From JBPRGG01 sp051418075 (GTDB taxonomy: Bacteria > Bacteroidota > Bacteroidia > Cytophagales > Cyclobacteriaceae), in the NCBI GenBank assembly GCA_051418075.1, contig JBPRGG010000033.1, forward strand, positions 1 through 13,076: a DNA stretch of 13,076 nucleotides. The letters run 5' to 3'. The notes beneath the pieces are model-generated. The model was not told the origin of the DNA and ran no database searches. It was given only the letters and a program-made list of their open reading frames with translations. Both the position numbers and the translations under genes were made by a program. Position 1 is the stretch's first letter. Every line of letters starts with the position of its first letter. Positions 6,398-13,076 of this stretch are shown here, in pieces.

Positions 6398-8890
6398 TCA
6401 AAAACTACCCATCTTCACCCCAAAAAACACAGTCCTGGGACGATTAGGCCCATAAATATAGGCTACATCACGTTCAGCCCCTACATCAAAATCCCTTTGA
6501 TAACTATTAAACAAATTTTGCATACCTGTTTCCAACTCCAATAAGAATCCCCCGGGCATTTCAATATCATAACAAAACCTGACATTTAATTCAAAAAAAT
6601 CCTGAGTATCATAAATACCCAAAGGCCTTTGTAACCCACTTTCATAAGGTTGGGCCATAGAACCAGTATAAGTCCCGCTTATATTCATCTCCAGGGCATC
6701 AAGCAATTGAATTGAACTGACAAAATATCCATACAGTGCCGGAGTCCTTAACAAACGGTCTTCAAAAATGGCCTCTCCATCGGTATCCTCAGAGGTATAC
6801 AACTCAATAGGATCACTATACCTGGCCTCCTGAACAGTACCTCCCACCTGCAAATTAAATTTTTTGGAAGGTGCAAATCGGGATTCCAGGTTGATCCCGG
6901 AAACAATGGCTGTTTCCGAAGCATTTCTTTTTTCCAGAATACCCGGTGTTTGTCCATCCCCTTCCAGTAACCCTACATTTACAAACGGATTGTACAGCCG
7001 GGTATAAAATCCTTCCACTAAAAAGCTAAACTGGTTAAGACCAGCCGGTCTGAATTCTGAAGACAAGGTAAGCGCATCGGAAGTTTCCTGTTCCAGGTCT
7101 GGGCTCATCCGGATGAACTGGGCCGCTCCCCCCACCGTTTCGATATGCAGATCTTCGTCAAAGGCCTGGGGAGTACGGAAACCCCGGGCATAGCTCCCCC
7201 TTAGTTGAATCACCGGATTGGGCTTGTAAAGCAAATTAAACCGGGGATTCAAAGCATGTAACCAGGAATCTGTGATTAATGATTCATCGAACAGATCATA
7301 AATACCTTCTATCACATTATAATCATATCTTAAGCCGGCCAACAAGGTCAGGGCCGGATTGGGTTTATATTCATATTGAAAATATGCTCCTAAGTTAGAC
7401 ACTTCCTGGTCAATCAGCCGCTCATATCCGGGCATCCTGTCTGTCACCCGGTTCAACCGGTACTCCAGACCAGTGGTGATATTGGCCTTGTCCAGCGACT
7501 GTGACCACTGAGCCCCCGTCACCCAGGCCAGGTCATCAGTCTGACCATAATAACTGGCTGCCTGCCGGGCCAGTTCTAATCTGAGGTTTTCTCCAAATAA
7601 GGACACCTCCTCCGAATTTGGACTCCTACCCCATTGCTGGAACAGGTAATCCGTCAATGAAATAAAATTTCCATTATCATCCTGAAAATGCCGGTCAGGA
7701 TCAAAATTATCTAAATTACCCCCGGCTCCATAATAACTTTCCCGTTTTATAGACTGTAAAGAAGTATAGACAGAAAGCTTGTTGGTCATGGATGGGTTAT
7801 ACATTTCATAAGCCAGACCACCCCCGAAGATCTGATGACCAATCTGTTCTGTCACATCGGCCTGGTGAGCCGGACGGTTAAATAAATTTCCTCCCCGGCG
7901 ATAATCATTAATGGCATGAAAATCCAGGCTTATTTTGCTTTTTTGATTGGGCTTAAAAAAAGCTTTGCCTCCCAGAGTATGATTTTGCATCAGGGTGATC
8001 TCTGAAAAGGCATCGCCATTGGCATCAAAATGATCCCGATCCCGATACATACCATACAAGTTCAGACCGGTATTCAGATCATCATTAACCAGGGAAAGGT
8101 TCGCATTGAGATTATAATCTGGCACCCGCCCATCGATCAGGGACAACTGACTGCTGATCTGGTATGAATTGATCACCGGGTCTTTGGTAATGATATTGAT
8201 GGTACCGGCAATGGCATTGCCTCCATACAAGGCAGAACCCCCACCCCTTACAATTTCTACCCTTTCTATCATGTTGGCCGGGATCTGGTCCAGCCCGTAA
8301 ACTCCCTGTAAAGCACTGAAAATAGGTCTGCTGTTGACCAGGATCTGGGTGTAAGGCCCTTGTAACCCATTCATCCTGACCTGGCTGAAACCACAGTTCT
8401 GACAATTATTTTCCAGCCTCAGACCAGGCTGAAAGCTCAGCCCTTCAGCCAAACTAACGGACTGGGTAGCTTCAAAAATATGGTCGTTGATCACATTGAC
8501 CATGACTGGTGATTCTGTCCGATCCAGCTCGTAGCGGGTGCCACTGATTACGACCTGCTCCAGGTTGATATTATCTTCGGCTAATACAAACCGGATCTCC
8601 ACCGTCTGATTTTTGCTGATGGTAAAGGTTTTTTCCTGGGAAAGATAGCCCACAGCCGAAGCTTTGATCACATGGGTTCCTTCTGGTAAATGAGTAAACA
8701 TAAAGTGACCAGTAGCATCTGCTGCAGTACCAATACTGGTTCCTTTGATGGCCAGGCTGGCAAATGGAATATGCTTATCCGGGCAATTGTCACACTGAAC
8801 ATCTCCCACCAGCATGGCATCGGTTTTCTCCTGGGCCCAAATATTAATATAAAGAACCTGTAAAAACAATAAACCCAAAATACCTTTCAT
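6398..8890 (-). CDS. TonB-dependent outer-membrane receptor, downstream paralogue
   Basis: The likely start is the ATG at 8890 (830 residues), because it opens the signal peptide MKGILGLLFLQVLYINIWAQ. The frame also runs 10 codons further, to a TTG at 8920. Domains (ATG numbering): carboxypeptidase-regulatory-like beta-sandwich at about 27-105; TonB-box-like LEQVVISGTR near 110-119; plug at about 125-237, ending in the conserved RGGGSALYGGNAIAGTINII stretch; then a 22-strand barrel ending in a terminal Phe. Such receptors import scarce ligands across the outer membrane with energy from TonB-ExbB-ExbD. Two CxxC pairs stand out: C33/C36 in VQCDNC, and C163/C166 in NNCQNCGF in the plug. It is a close paralogue of the upstream receptor and separated from it by 169 bp that hold TTTAG/CTAAA palindromes, so it may have its own regulated promoter. 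The ligand is unknown. A metal ion or metal complex is my inference from the context. Confidence 0.92.
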   Translation of the reverse strand: MKGILGLLFLQVLYINIWAQEKTDAMLVGDVQCDNCPDKHIPFASLAIKGTSIGTAADATGHFMFTHLPEGTHVIKASAVGYLSQEKTFTISKNQTVEIRFVLAEDNINLEQVVISGTRYELDRTESPVMVNVINDHIFEATQSVSLAEGLSFQPGLRLENNCQNCGFSQVRMNGLQGPYTQILVNSRPIFSALQGVYGLDQIPANMIERVEIVRGGGSALYGGNAIAGTINIITKDPVINSYQISSQLSLIDGRVPDYNLNANLSLVNDDLNTGLNLYGMYRDRDHFDANGDAFSEITLMQNHTLGGKAFFKPNQKSKISLDFHAINDYRRGGNLFNRPAHQADVTEQIGHQIFGGGLAYEMYNPSMTNKLSVYTSLQSIKRESYYGAGGNLDNFDPDRHFQDDNGNFISLTDYLFQQWGRSPNSEEVSLFGENLRLELARQAASYYGQTDDLAWVTGAQWSQSLDKANITTGLEYRLNRVTDRMPGYERLIDQEVSNLGAYFQYEYKPNPALTLLAGLRYDYNVIEGIYDLFDESLITDSWLHALNPRFNLLYKPNPVIQLRGSYARGFRTPQAFDEDLHIETVGGAAQFIRMSPDLEQETSDALTLSSEFRPAGLNQFSFLVEGFYTRLYNPFVNVGLLEGDGQTPGILEKRNASETAIVSGINLESRFAPSKKFNLQVGGTVQEARYSDPIELYTSEDTDGEAIFEDRLLRTPALYGYFVSSIQLLDALEMNISGTYTGSMAQPYESGLQRPLGIYDTQDFFELNVRFCYDIEMPGGFLLELETGMQNLFNSYQRDFDVGAERDVAYIYGPNRPRTVFFGVKMGSF

Positions 8891-8957
8891 GAAACATTTA
8901 TTAAATTGACAATACTTCAACTACCCAAACTTAATATTTAGATAAAGTGTTTCATTT

Positions 8958-8991
8958 TTTTAGATATATCTAAAATATTTTTTAGACTAAA
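8958..8991 (-). promoter_or_regulatory. Palindromic operator candidates upstream of the downstream receptor
   Basis: TTTTAGATATATCTAAAA (8958-8975) is a perfect 18-bp palindrome. TTTAGACTAAA (8981-8991) is a second, shorter palindrome of the same TTTAG/CTAAA type. A half-site, TTTAGA, lies at 8937-8942. The main palindrome lies 68 bp upstream of the receptor ATG at 8890 and shares its arms exactly with the site at 12054-12070. The arms resemble DtxR/MntR-type metalloregulator boxes (known TTTAGG-CCTAAA style). The regulator itself is not in the window. Confidence 0.6.
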
Positions 8992-9059
8992 GGTTTTATG
9001 AGCGGACAATATAGCCATTACTATAACCATGCCCCAAAAAAACATCTTCCTCAAAGGTA

Positions 9060-11576
9060 TTAAAAGCTATTGATCTTCATTCCAAAAAATAAAGTTCTTG
9101 GTCGTACCGGACCATATATATAGGCTACATCCCGGTCTAATCCAAAGTCAAAATCCTCCTGATAGCTGTTTAACAAATTCTGCACCCCACTTTCCAGGTC
9201 CAGGCTAAACTGTTCCGATATGGTAACTTCATAACAAATTTTTAAATTACATTCCAAAAAGCCAGGGGTATCATAAATACCCAAAGGTCTTTGCAGCCCA
9301 CTTTCATAAGGTTGGGCCATAGAGCCGGTGTAAGTGCCGCTAAGATTCAATTTCAGTCTTTCCATCACCTGAAAAGAACTGATAAAATAGCCATAATAAT
9401 TAGGTGTACGCAACATGCGATCCTCAAATATCGCTTTTTGCCCATCATTATCTTCAGGGGAATAGATTTCAATTGGTTTGCTGTACATCGCCTGTTGGAT
9501 GGTTCCTCCCAACTGAAAATTAACATTTTGGGAAGGAGCATATCGTGATTCCAGGTTCACACCGGAAACAATGGCATTTTCTGAAGCATTCCGTTTTTCC
9601 ACTACGGCCGGAGAACCTTCATTTCCTTCCAGTAATCCCAGGTTAAAAAAAGGATTGTACAACCTGGTGTAAAATCCTTCTAAAAGTATGCTAAACTGCT
9701 TATTTCCTGCCGGAGCATATTCTGAAGAAAGGGTAAAAGCATCCGAAGTTTCCTGGCGCAGATCGGGACTCATTCGTATAAACTGAGCTCCTCCGCCCAC
9801 TGTTTCAATATGCAAATCCTCGTCGAAAGCCTGGGGGGTTCTGAATCCTCTGGCATAGCTTCCTCTTAACTGGATGGCAGCACTAGGTTTATAAAGGATG
9901 TTAAATCTGGGATTAAGCGCATTCAGGTCAATATTCGTGGTCAAAGACTCTTCAAACAAGTTGTATAGGCCATGAATTACATTATAATCGTAGCGTAATC
10001 CTGCCAGCAGAGTCAGATCCTGATAAGGTTTATATTCATATTGCAGGTAAGCGCCCAGATTAGATACTCGTTGATCTATCAACCGGTTGTAGCCCGGCAT
10101 CCGGTCAGTTACCTGATTGAGGCGGAATTCTATGCCGCCTGTAATATTCGACAGTTTCATCGATCGGGAAAACTGTATCCCGGACACCCAGGCTAAATCA
10201 TCTGTATGACCATAGTAACTGGCTGCCTCTTGAGCCAATACCAGTTTCAGGTTTTGCCCATACAATGTCACTTCTTCCTGACTGGGTGTTCTGTTCCAGG
10301 TTTGGGTCAGGTAATCTGATATATTAATAAAATTTCCGGCCTCATCCTGATAATACTGGTCAGGATTAAAACCAGACAAATTTCCCCCTGCCCCATAATA
10401 GCTTTCTCTTTGAATATTTTGCAGTGATGTATAAACAGACAACTTATTTGTCATAGATGGATCATATAATTCATAAGCCAGACCGCCACCAAATATCTGA
10501 TGATCTACTTGTTCGGTTACATCGGTCTGATGAGGTGCCAGGTCAAACTGATTGCCTCCCCGGCGGAAATCATTAATGGCATGAAAATCTAAACTGATTT
10601 TATTATGGTTATTTGGTTTGAAAAATGCCTTACCACCCACAGTAGTATTTTCCATCAGGGTAATTTCAGAAAAGGTATCGCCATTCGCATCATAGTGATC
10701 ACGATCACGATACATACCATACAAATTCAATCCGGTTTGCAGGTCATCACTGACCAGGGATAAATTGGCATTGAGATTATAATCAGGTACCTTTCCGTCG
10801 ATCAGGCTCATTTGGGTACTTAACTGGTACGAATTGATTACCGGATCCTTGGTAATAATATTAATAGTACCAGCAATGGCATTGCCCCCATAAAGGGCTG
10901 AACCGCCGCCTCTCACCACCTCAACCCGCTCCACCATGTTTGCCGGGATCTGATCAATCCCATACACACCCTGTAATGAACTAAAAATGGGCCGGCTGTT
11001 GACCAGTATCTGGGTATAGGGTCCTTCCAGGCCATTCATCCTGACCTGCATAAAACCACAATTCTGGCAATTATTTTCCATTCTTAAACCTGGTTGAAAA
11101 TTTAGTCCCTCGGACAAACTAATTGATTGAGTGGCTTCAAATATATGATCATCGACCACATTGACCATTACTGGTGATTCTTTTCGGTCCAGTTCATAGC
11201 GGGTGCCACTTATCACAACCTGGTCCAGGTTGATATTATCCTGTTCTAAAATGAATTTAACTTCTATTGTTTGACTTTTTTGAATGGAAAATGCTTTTTC
11301 CTGGGACTTATAACCGATGGCTGATACTTTCAGTATATGATCACCTTCAGGTAGATGTGTGATCATAAAGTGGCCGGTGCCATCAGCTGCAGTACCAATG
11401 GTGGTCCCTTTGATGGCAATACTGGCAAAAGGGATATGTTCTCCAGGGCATTTTTGGCATTGCACATCACCTACCAGAGTAGCATCAGTTTGAGGCTGGG
11501 CCATAACCGGCCAAGCCAAACATAGCAGGAAAATTAATTTTAATGTATTCTTTATAAATAATGCTGTACTTTTCAT
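9060..11576 (-). CDS. TonB-dependent outer-membrane receptor, upstream paralogue
   Basis: The 838-residue receptor starts at ATG 11576 with a signal peptide ending in PVMAQ (about residue 27). The layout is the same as its downstream neighbour: carboxypeptidase-regulatory-like domain at about 34-112, TonB-box-like LDQVVISGTR near 117-126, plug at about 130-245, and a beta-barrel to a terminal Phe. The CxxC pairs are at C40/C43 (VQCQKC) and C170/C173 (NNCQNCGF). By eye the two receptors are close to three-quarters identical along their whole length with few gaps, so they arose by tandem duplication. Most differences lie in barrel loops, the signal peptide and the C-terminal third, which would fit related but different ligands. 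It follows the histidine-rich gene by 52 bp with no terminator between them, so those two are probably co-transcribed. Confidence 0.93.
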   Translation of the reverse strand: MKSTALFIKNTLKLIFLLCLAWPVMAQPQTDATLVGDVQCQKCPGEHIPFASIAIKGTTIGTAADGTGHFMITHLPEGDHILKVSAIGYKSQEKAFSIQKSQTIEVKFILEQDNINLDQVVISGTRYELDRKESPVMVNVVDDHIFEATQSISLSEGLNFQPGLRMENNCQNCGFMQVRMNGLEGPYTQILVNSRPIFSSLQGVYGIDQIPANMVERVEVVRGGGSALYGGNAIAGTINIITKDPVINSYQLSTQMSLIDGKVPDYNLNANLSLVSDDLQTGLNLYGMYRDRDHYDANGDTFSEITLMENTTVGGKAFFKPNNHNKISLDFHAINDFRRGGNQFDLAPHQTDVTEQVDHQIFGGGLAYELYDPSMTNKLSVYTSLQNIQRESYYGAGGNLSGFNPDQYYQDEAGNFINISDYLTQTWNRTPSQEEVTLYGQNLKLVLAQEAASYYGHTDDLAWVSGIQFSRSMKLSNITGGIEFRLNQVTDRMPGYNRLIDQRVSNLGAYLQYEYKPYQDLTLLAGLRYDYNVIHGLYNLFEESLTTNIDLNALNPRFNILYKPSAAIQLRGSYARGFRTPQAFDEDLHIETVGGGAQFIRMSPDLRQETSDAFTLSSEYAPAGNKQFSILLEGFYTRLYNPFFNLGLLEGNEGSPAVVEKRNASENAIVSGVNLESRYAPSQNVNFQLGGTIQQAMYSKPIEIYSPEDNDGQKAIFEDRMLRTPNYYGYFISSFQVMERLKLNLSGTYTGSMAQPYESGLQRPLGIYDTPGFLECNLKICYEVTISEQFSLDLESGVQNLLNSYQEDFDFGLDRDVAYIYGPVRPRTLFFGMKINSF

Positions 11577-11628
11577 AATGAATATTAGGAATGTCAGGAG
11601 GTTAAAGTTTCTTTTTAAGGTAGTTTAA

Positions 11629-12042
11629 TCAGCAGAAAGAAACAGTTGGGGGCGATTTGTTTTTTTGAAGCAAACAGGGGCCAAAGAATTTTAAAATACA
11701 GGAGTAATATACCAAAAGCGACATCAATGGTTTTACCACTAATACCAATAAGCTTCCAGTCCAAATCAACCAGAGCAAATCCTGAAACTGCTGCAGAAAC
11801 AGCAATTCCCCGGCAGAATGCTGATGTAAAGGCTTGGAGTCAGGCTGTTTTTGATAAGGGTGGGCATGAAATATAGTTTCACCATCGGGTAAATGATGGA
11901 TATGGCCAAAATAAGCTTGATTAAAGCTGATCAAAACCAAACCCATTAACAACCAAACAGCCATAAGCCGGCTAATATGTCGGGTAAAACCTTTCATTGT
12001 CCCTGCTAAACTAAGGAACAATTGGGCTAAATTAAATGACAT
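11629..12042 (-). CDS. Small membrane protein with histidine-rich loop, putative metal-binding
   Basis: The frame gives 137 residues from ATG 12042, but a second ATG at 11997 (122 residues) starts a better N-terminus: MKGFTRHISRL followed by a hydrophobic segment. From that start the first helix spans about 12-29. A polar loop at about 30-64 carries seven His (H32, H34, H35, H44, H46, H58, H60) in GHIHHLPDGETIFHAHPY and PLHQHSAGE, and a second hydrophobic segment spans about 72-103. The His clusters, probably facing the periplasm, suggest binding of Zn, Cu, Ni or Co. Small proteins with an HxH-LPDG-HAHP pattern are, as far as I recall, frequent neighbours of this receptor type in Bacteroidota. 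It is the first gene of the minus-strand receptor cluster, and a palindromic operator candidate lies at 12054-12070. The family name and exact role are unknown. Confidence 0.78.
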   Translation of the reverse strand: MSFNLAQLFLSLAGTMKGFTRHISRLMAVWLLMGLVLISFNQAYFGHIHHLPDGETIFHAHPYQKQPDSKPLHQHSAGELLFLQQFQDLLWLIWTGSLLVLVVKPLMSLLVYYSCILKFFGPCLLQKNKSPPTVSFC

Positions 12043-12053
12043 TTATCATGTTG

Positions 12054-12070
12054 TTTAGATTAATTCTAAA
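12054..12070 (-). promoter_or_regulatory. Palindromic operator candidate upstream of the histidine-rich gene
   Basis: TTTAGATTAATTCTAAA has perfect 6-bp arms, TTTAGA and TCTAAA, around TTAAT. The same arms occur upstream of the downstream receptor at 8959-8974 with a 4-bp centre. It lies 12 bp before the longer start (12042) and 57 bp before the shorter one (11997). The second distance suits an operator overlapping a promoter better and so favours the shorter start. It is probably the control point for the histidine-rich gene and the first receptor. Confidence 0.6.
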
Positions 12071-12236
12071 TTGGCAATATAGGGTTAACACGGTGTGCCC
12101 GGACCGGTTGAAGTGATTCTTCTTACTTACCTTCGCGATGGCCCTTTATGGTTAGACAGATTTTAAAATATCTTCATCAAGAAAGAGATTGAAGATTCAT
12201 AGGTTTGAGGCATACTTTGACAGATGACCGACGACG
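12071..12236. other. Intergenic stretch without recognisable feature
   Basis: Between the operator candidate and the first repeat unit I see no gene, terminator hairpin or RNA-gene signature. Its right end (GACCGACGACGGCTGACCGC, 12226-12245) is a short GC-rich direct-repeat stretch that leads into the repeat unit. The promoter for the minus-strand cluster must lie near its left end. A TATATTG-like -7 candidate (minus strand, about 12074-12080) is too weak to call. Confidence 0.4.
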
Positions 12237-12656
12237 GCTGACCGCTGCTTAATTTGTCTGAATAATGATTTACATGAGGACATGATAAGAAAATAAAAAG
12301 CAGCCATGGCCCGACGGAAAATGCAGGTGCGACGGTGGTCCAGGCTACGATGGCCCCGGTCGCACAGGCCGCGGCAGGTGTGGGCATTTTTTTTCTGTCT
12401 TGATTTTTTTGGGTACTTTTTGCATCAAGACAAAAAGTACCGCCCGTCCGGCCAAGACAAAAGATGAAGTAAGGTAAAATGTATATTACAAAACAGCATC
12501 CATCAATAACCATCTGAGTAATTCCGTAGCATATCTGCCTATAGCAACTATCTACCTTAACCCAAACAGATTTCTCCTGGTGTCGAAATGACGAACTTAC
12601 CTGAACATTCAATGATTAATGTATTTGATCTATTTATAAATTTCAAAACAACGAAC
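12237..12656. repeat. Tandem intergenic repeat, unit 1
   Basis: This unit begins GCTGACCGC (12237-12245) and is followed directly by a second unit beginning with the same bases at 12657. Order inside: a diverged A-rich lead; GGAAAATGCAGGTGCGACGG; the GC core GGCCGCGGCAGGTGTG (12367-12382); a T tract; nested inverted repeats (12396-12441); CCCGTCCGGCCA; then a ~140-bp tail (12516-12653) identical to the tail of unit 2. The inverted repeat GTGCGAC/GTCGCAC around 12328-12364 occurs only in this copy. Long minus-strand frames cross it but are not believed to be genes. Confidence 0.85.
12396..12441. repeat. Overlapping inverted repeats in repeat unit 1
   Basis: TGTCTTGAT (12396-12404) pairs with ATCAAGACA (12424-12432). 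GGTACTTTTTG (12412-12422) pairs with CAAAAAGTACC (12431-12441). The two pairings are interleaved, so an RNA or single strand could form one or the other but not both at full length. The second is the stronger hairpin (11-bp stem, 8-nt loop). Confidence 0.7.
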
Positions 12657-13076
12657 GCTGACCGCCGTTAAAATTTACCTGAACAATGATTACATCAGGA
12701 CTATAATTATCAGAAAATCAAAAAAAGCGCTGGCCCGACAGAAAATGCAGGTGCGACGGTGTGCCAGGCCAAGATGGCCTTGAGCGTAAAGGCCGCGGCA
12801 GGTGAGGGCTTTTTTTTCTGTCTTGATTTTTTTGGGTACTTTTTGCATCAAGGCAAAAAGTACCGCCCGTCCGGCCAGGACAAAAGATCGGGTAAGGTAA
12901 AATGTATATTCCAAAGCAGAATCCATCAACAACCAACTGAGTAATTCCGTAGCATATCTGCCTATAGCAACTATCTACCTTAACCCAAACAGATTTCTCC
13001 TGGTGTCGAAATGACGAACTTACCTGAACATTCAATGATTAATGTATTTGATCTATTTATAAATTTCAAAACAACG
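12657..13076. repeat. Tandem intergenic repeat, unit 2 (probably continuing beyond window)
   Basis: This unit matches unit 1 over its whole length, with an offset of 420 bp at the left end and 423 bp in the tail. The left two thirds are diverged (GC core at 12791-12806, last bases GTGAG instead of GTGTG). The tail 12939-13076 is identical to 12516-12653. The window stops at the point where unit 1 passes into unit 2 (CAAAACAACG), so a third unit may follow. No gene is seen. Confidence 0.85.
12819..12864. repeat. Overlapping inverted repeats in repeat unit 2
   Basis: This has the same arrangement as in unit 1. TGTCTTGAT (12819-12827) is opposite ATCAAGGCA (12847-12855), where the single A-to-G change keeps a G-U pair in the RNA made from this strand. 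GGTACTTTTTG (12835-12845) and CAAAAAGTACC (12854-12864) are unchanged. Confidence 0.7.

Noticed and set aside
8112..8405. Minus-strand 97-codon frame inside the downstream receptor gene
   Set aside because: It is a shadow of the plug-domain coding region in another frame, with low-complexity Gly/Gln/Pro composition.
8891..8920. Ten-codon N-terminal extension of the downstream receptor from a TTG
   Set aside because: The internal ATG at 8890 begins a normal signal peptide. The extension (MKYCQFNKCF) would put two Cys and polar residues ahead of it.
12163..12612. Minus-strand frame of 149 codons across repeat unit 1
   Set aside because: It is composed of the repeat itself; a similar frame across unit 2 (12718-13035) starts with the same residues but ends differently because of indels. 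The composition is not protein-like (many Cys, Arg and Lys runs from the T tract), and the frame is not kept between copies.
12690..12932. Second minus-strand frame of 80 codons in repeat unit 2
   Set aside because: It overlaps the other repeat-derived frame in a different phase, and no equivalent frame is intact in unit 1.
12237..13076. CRISPR array
   Set aside because: The repeat units are ~420 bp and contiguous, with no short direct repeats separated by unique spacers and no cas genes nearby.
6103..13076. Insertion sequence or composite transposon carrying the receptor cluster
   Set aside because: No transposase frame, and no terminal inverted repeats or target duplication could be found around the repeat elements. 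Only the element copies themselves are shared.

Overview
The window looks like a chromosomal segment of a Bacteroidota bacterium, most likely a marine or soil Cytophagales- or Saprospirales-type organism. Three things point there: a protein with a type IX secretion (Por) C-terminal sorting domain, two SusC/FepA-like TonB-dependent receptors that begin with a carboxypeptidase-regulatory-like domain, and gene starts that mostly lack a Shine-Dalgarno sequence. No rRNA, tRNA, CRISPR array, transposase or phage gene was seen.

Left part (1-2228): the last 53 codons of an unrecognised plus-strand gene end at 164 and are followed by a clean intrinsic terminator. A second, probably bidirectional terminator closes a minus-strand aldehyde dehydrogenase superfamily gene (331-2043). 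The 185-bp divergent intergenic region upstream of it carries a long imperfect inverted repeat.

Middle-left (2229-6102): a small four-helix membrane protein is followed by a compact three-gene surface cluster. This cluster holds a secreted beta-helix protein, a large multidomain protein with a type IX sorting signal, and a short lipoprotein. The gaps are only 2 and 11 bp, so these three are very probably co-transcribed and their products probably act at the cell surface. Their substrate or partner is unknown.

Middle-right (6398-12042, all minus strand): read in transcription order, this is a small membrane protein with a histidine-rich loop, then two closely related TonB-dependent receptors in tandem. 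Both receptors carry two CxxC pairs. Near-identical palindromes of the form TTTAGA-N4/5-TCTAAA lie just upstream of the histidine-rich gene and upstream of the second receptor. Together these suggest a metal-responsive outer-membrane uptake locus (inference); the palindromes look like DtxR/MntR-type operators.

Right end (12043-13076) and 6103-6397: these stretches hold no convincing genes. They carry a family of intergenic repeat elements: two tandem ~420-bp units at the right edge, probably continuing beyond the window, and one diverged copy between the lipoprotein and the receptor genes. The two tandem copies contain two overlapping, mutually exclusive hairpins.

Corrected starts: the beta-helix gene should start at 2676, the second receptor at 8890, and the histidine-rich gene perhaps at 11997.
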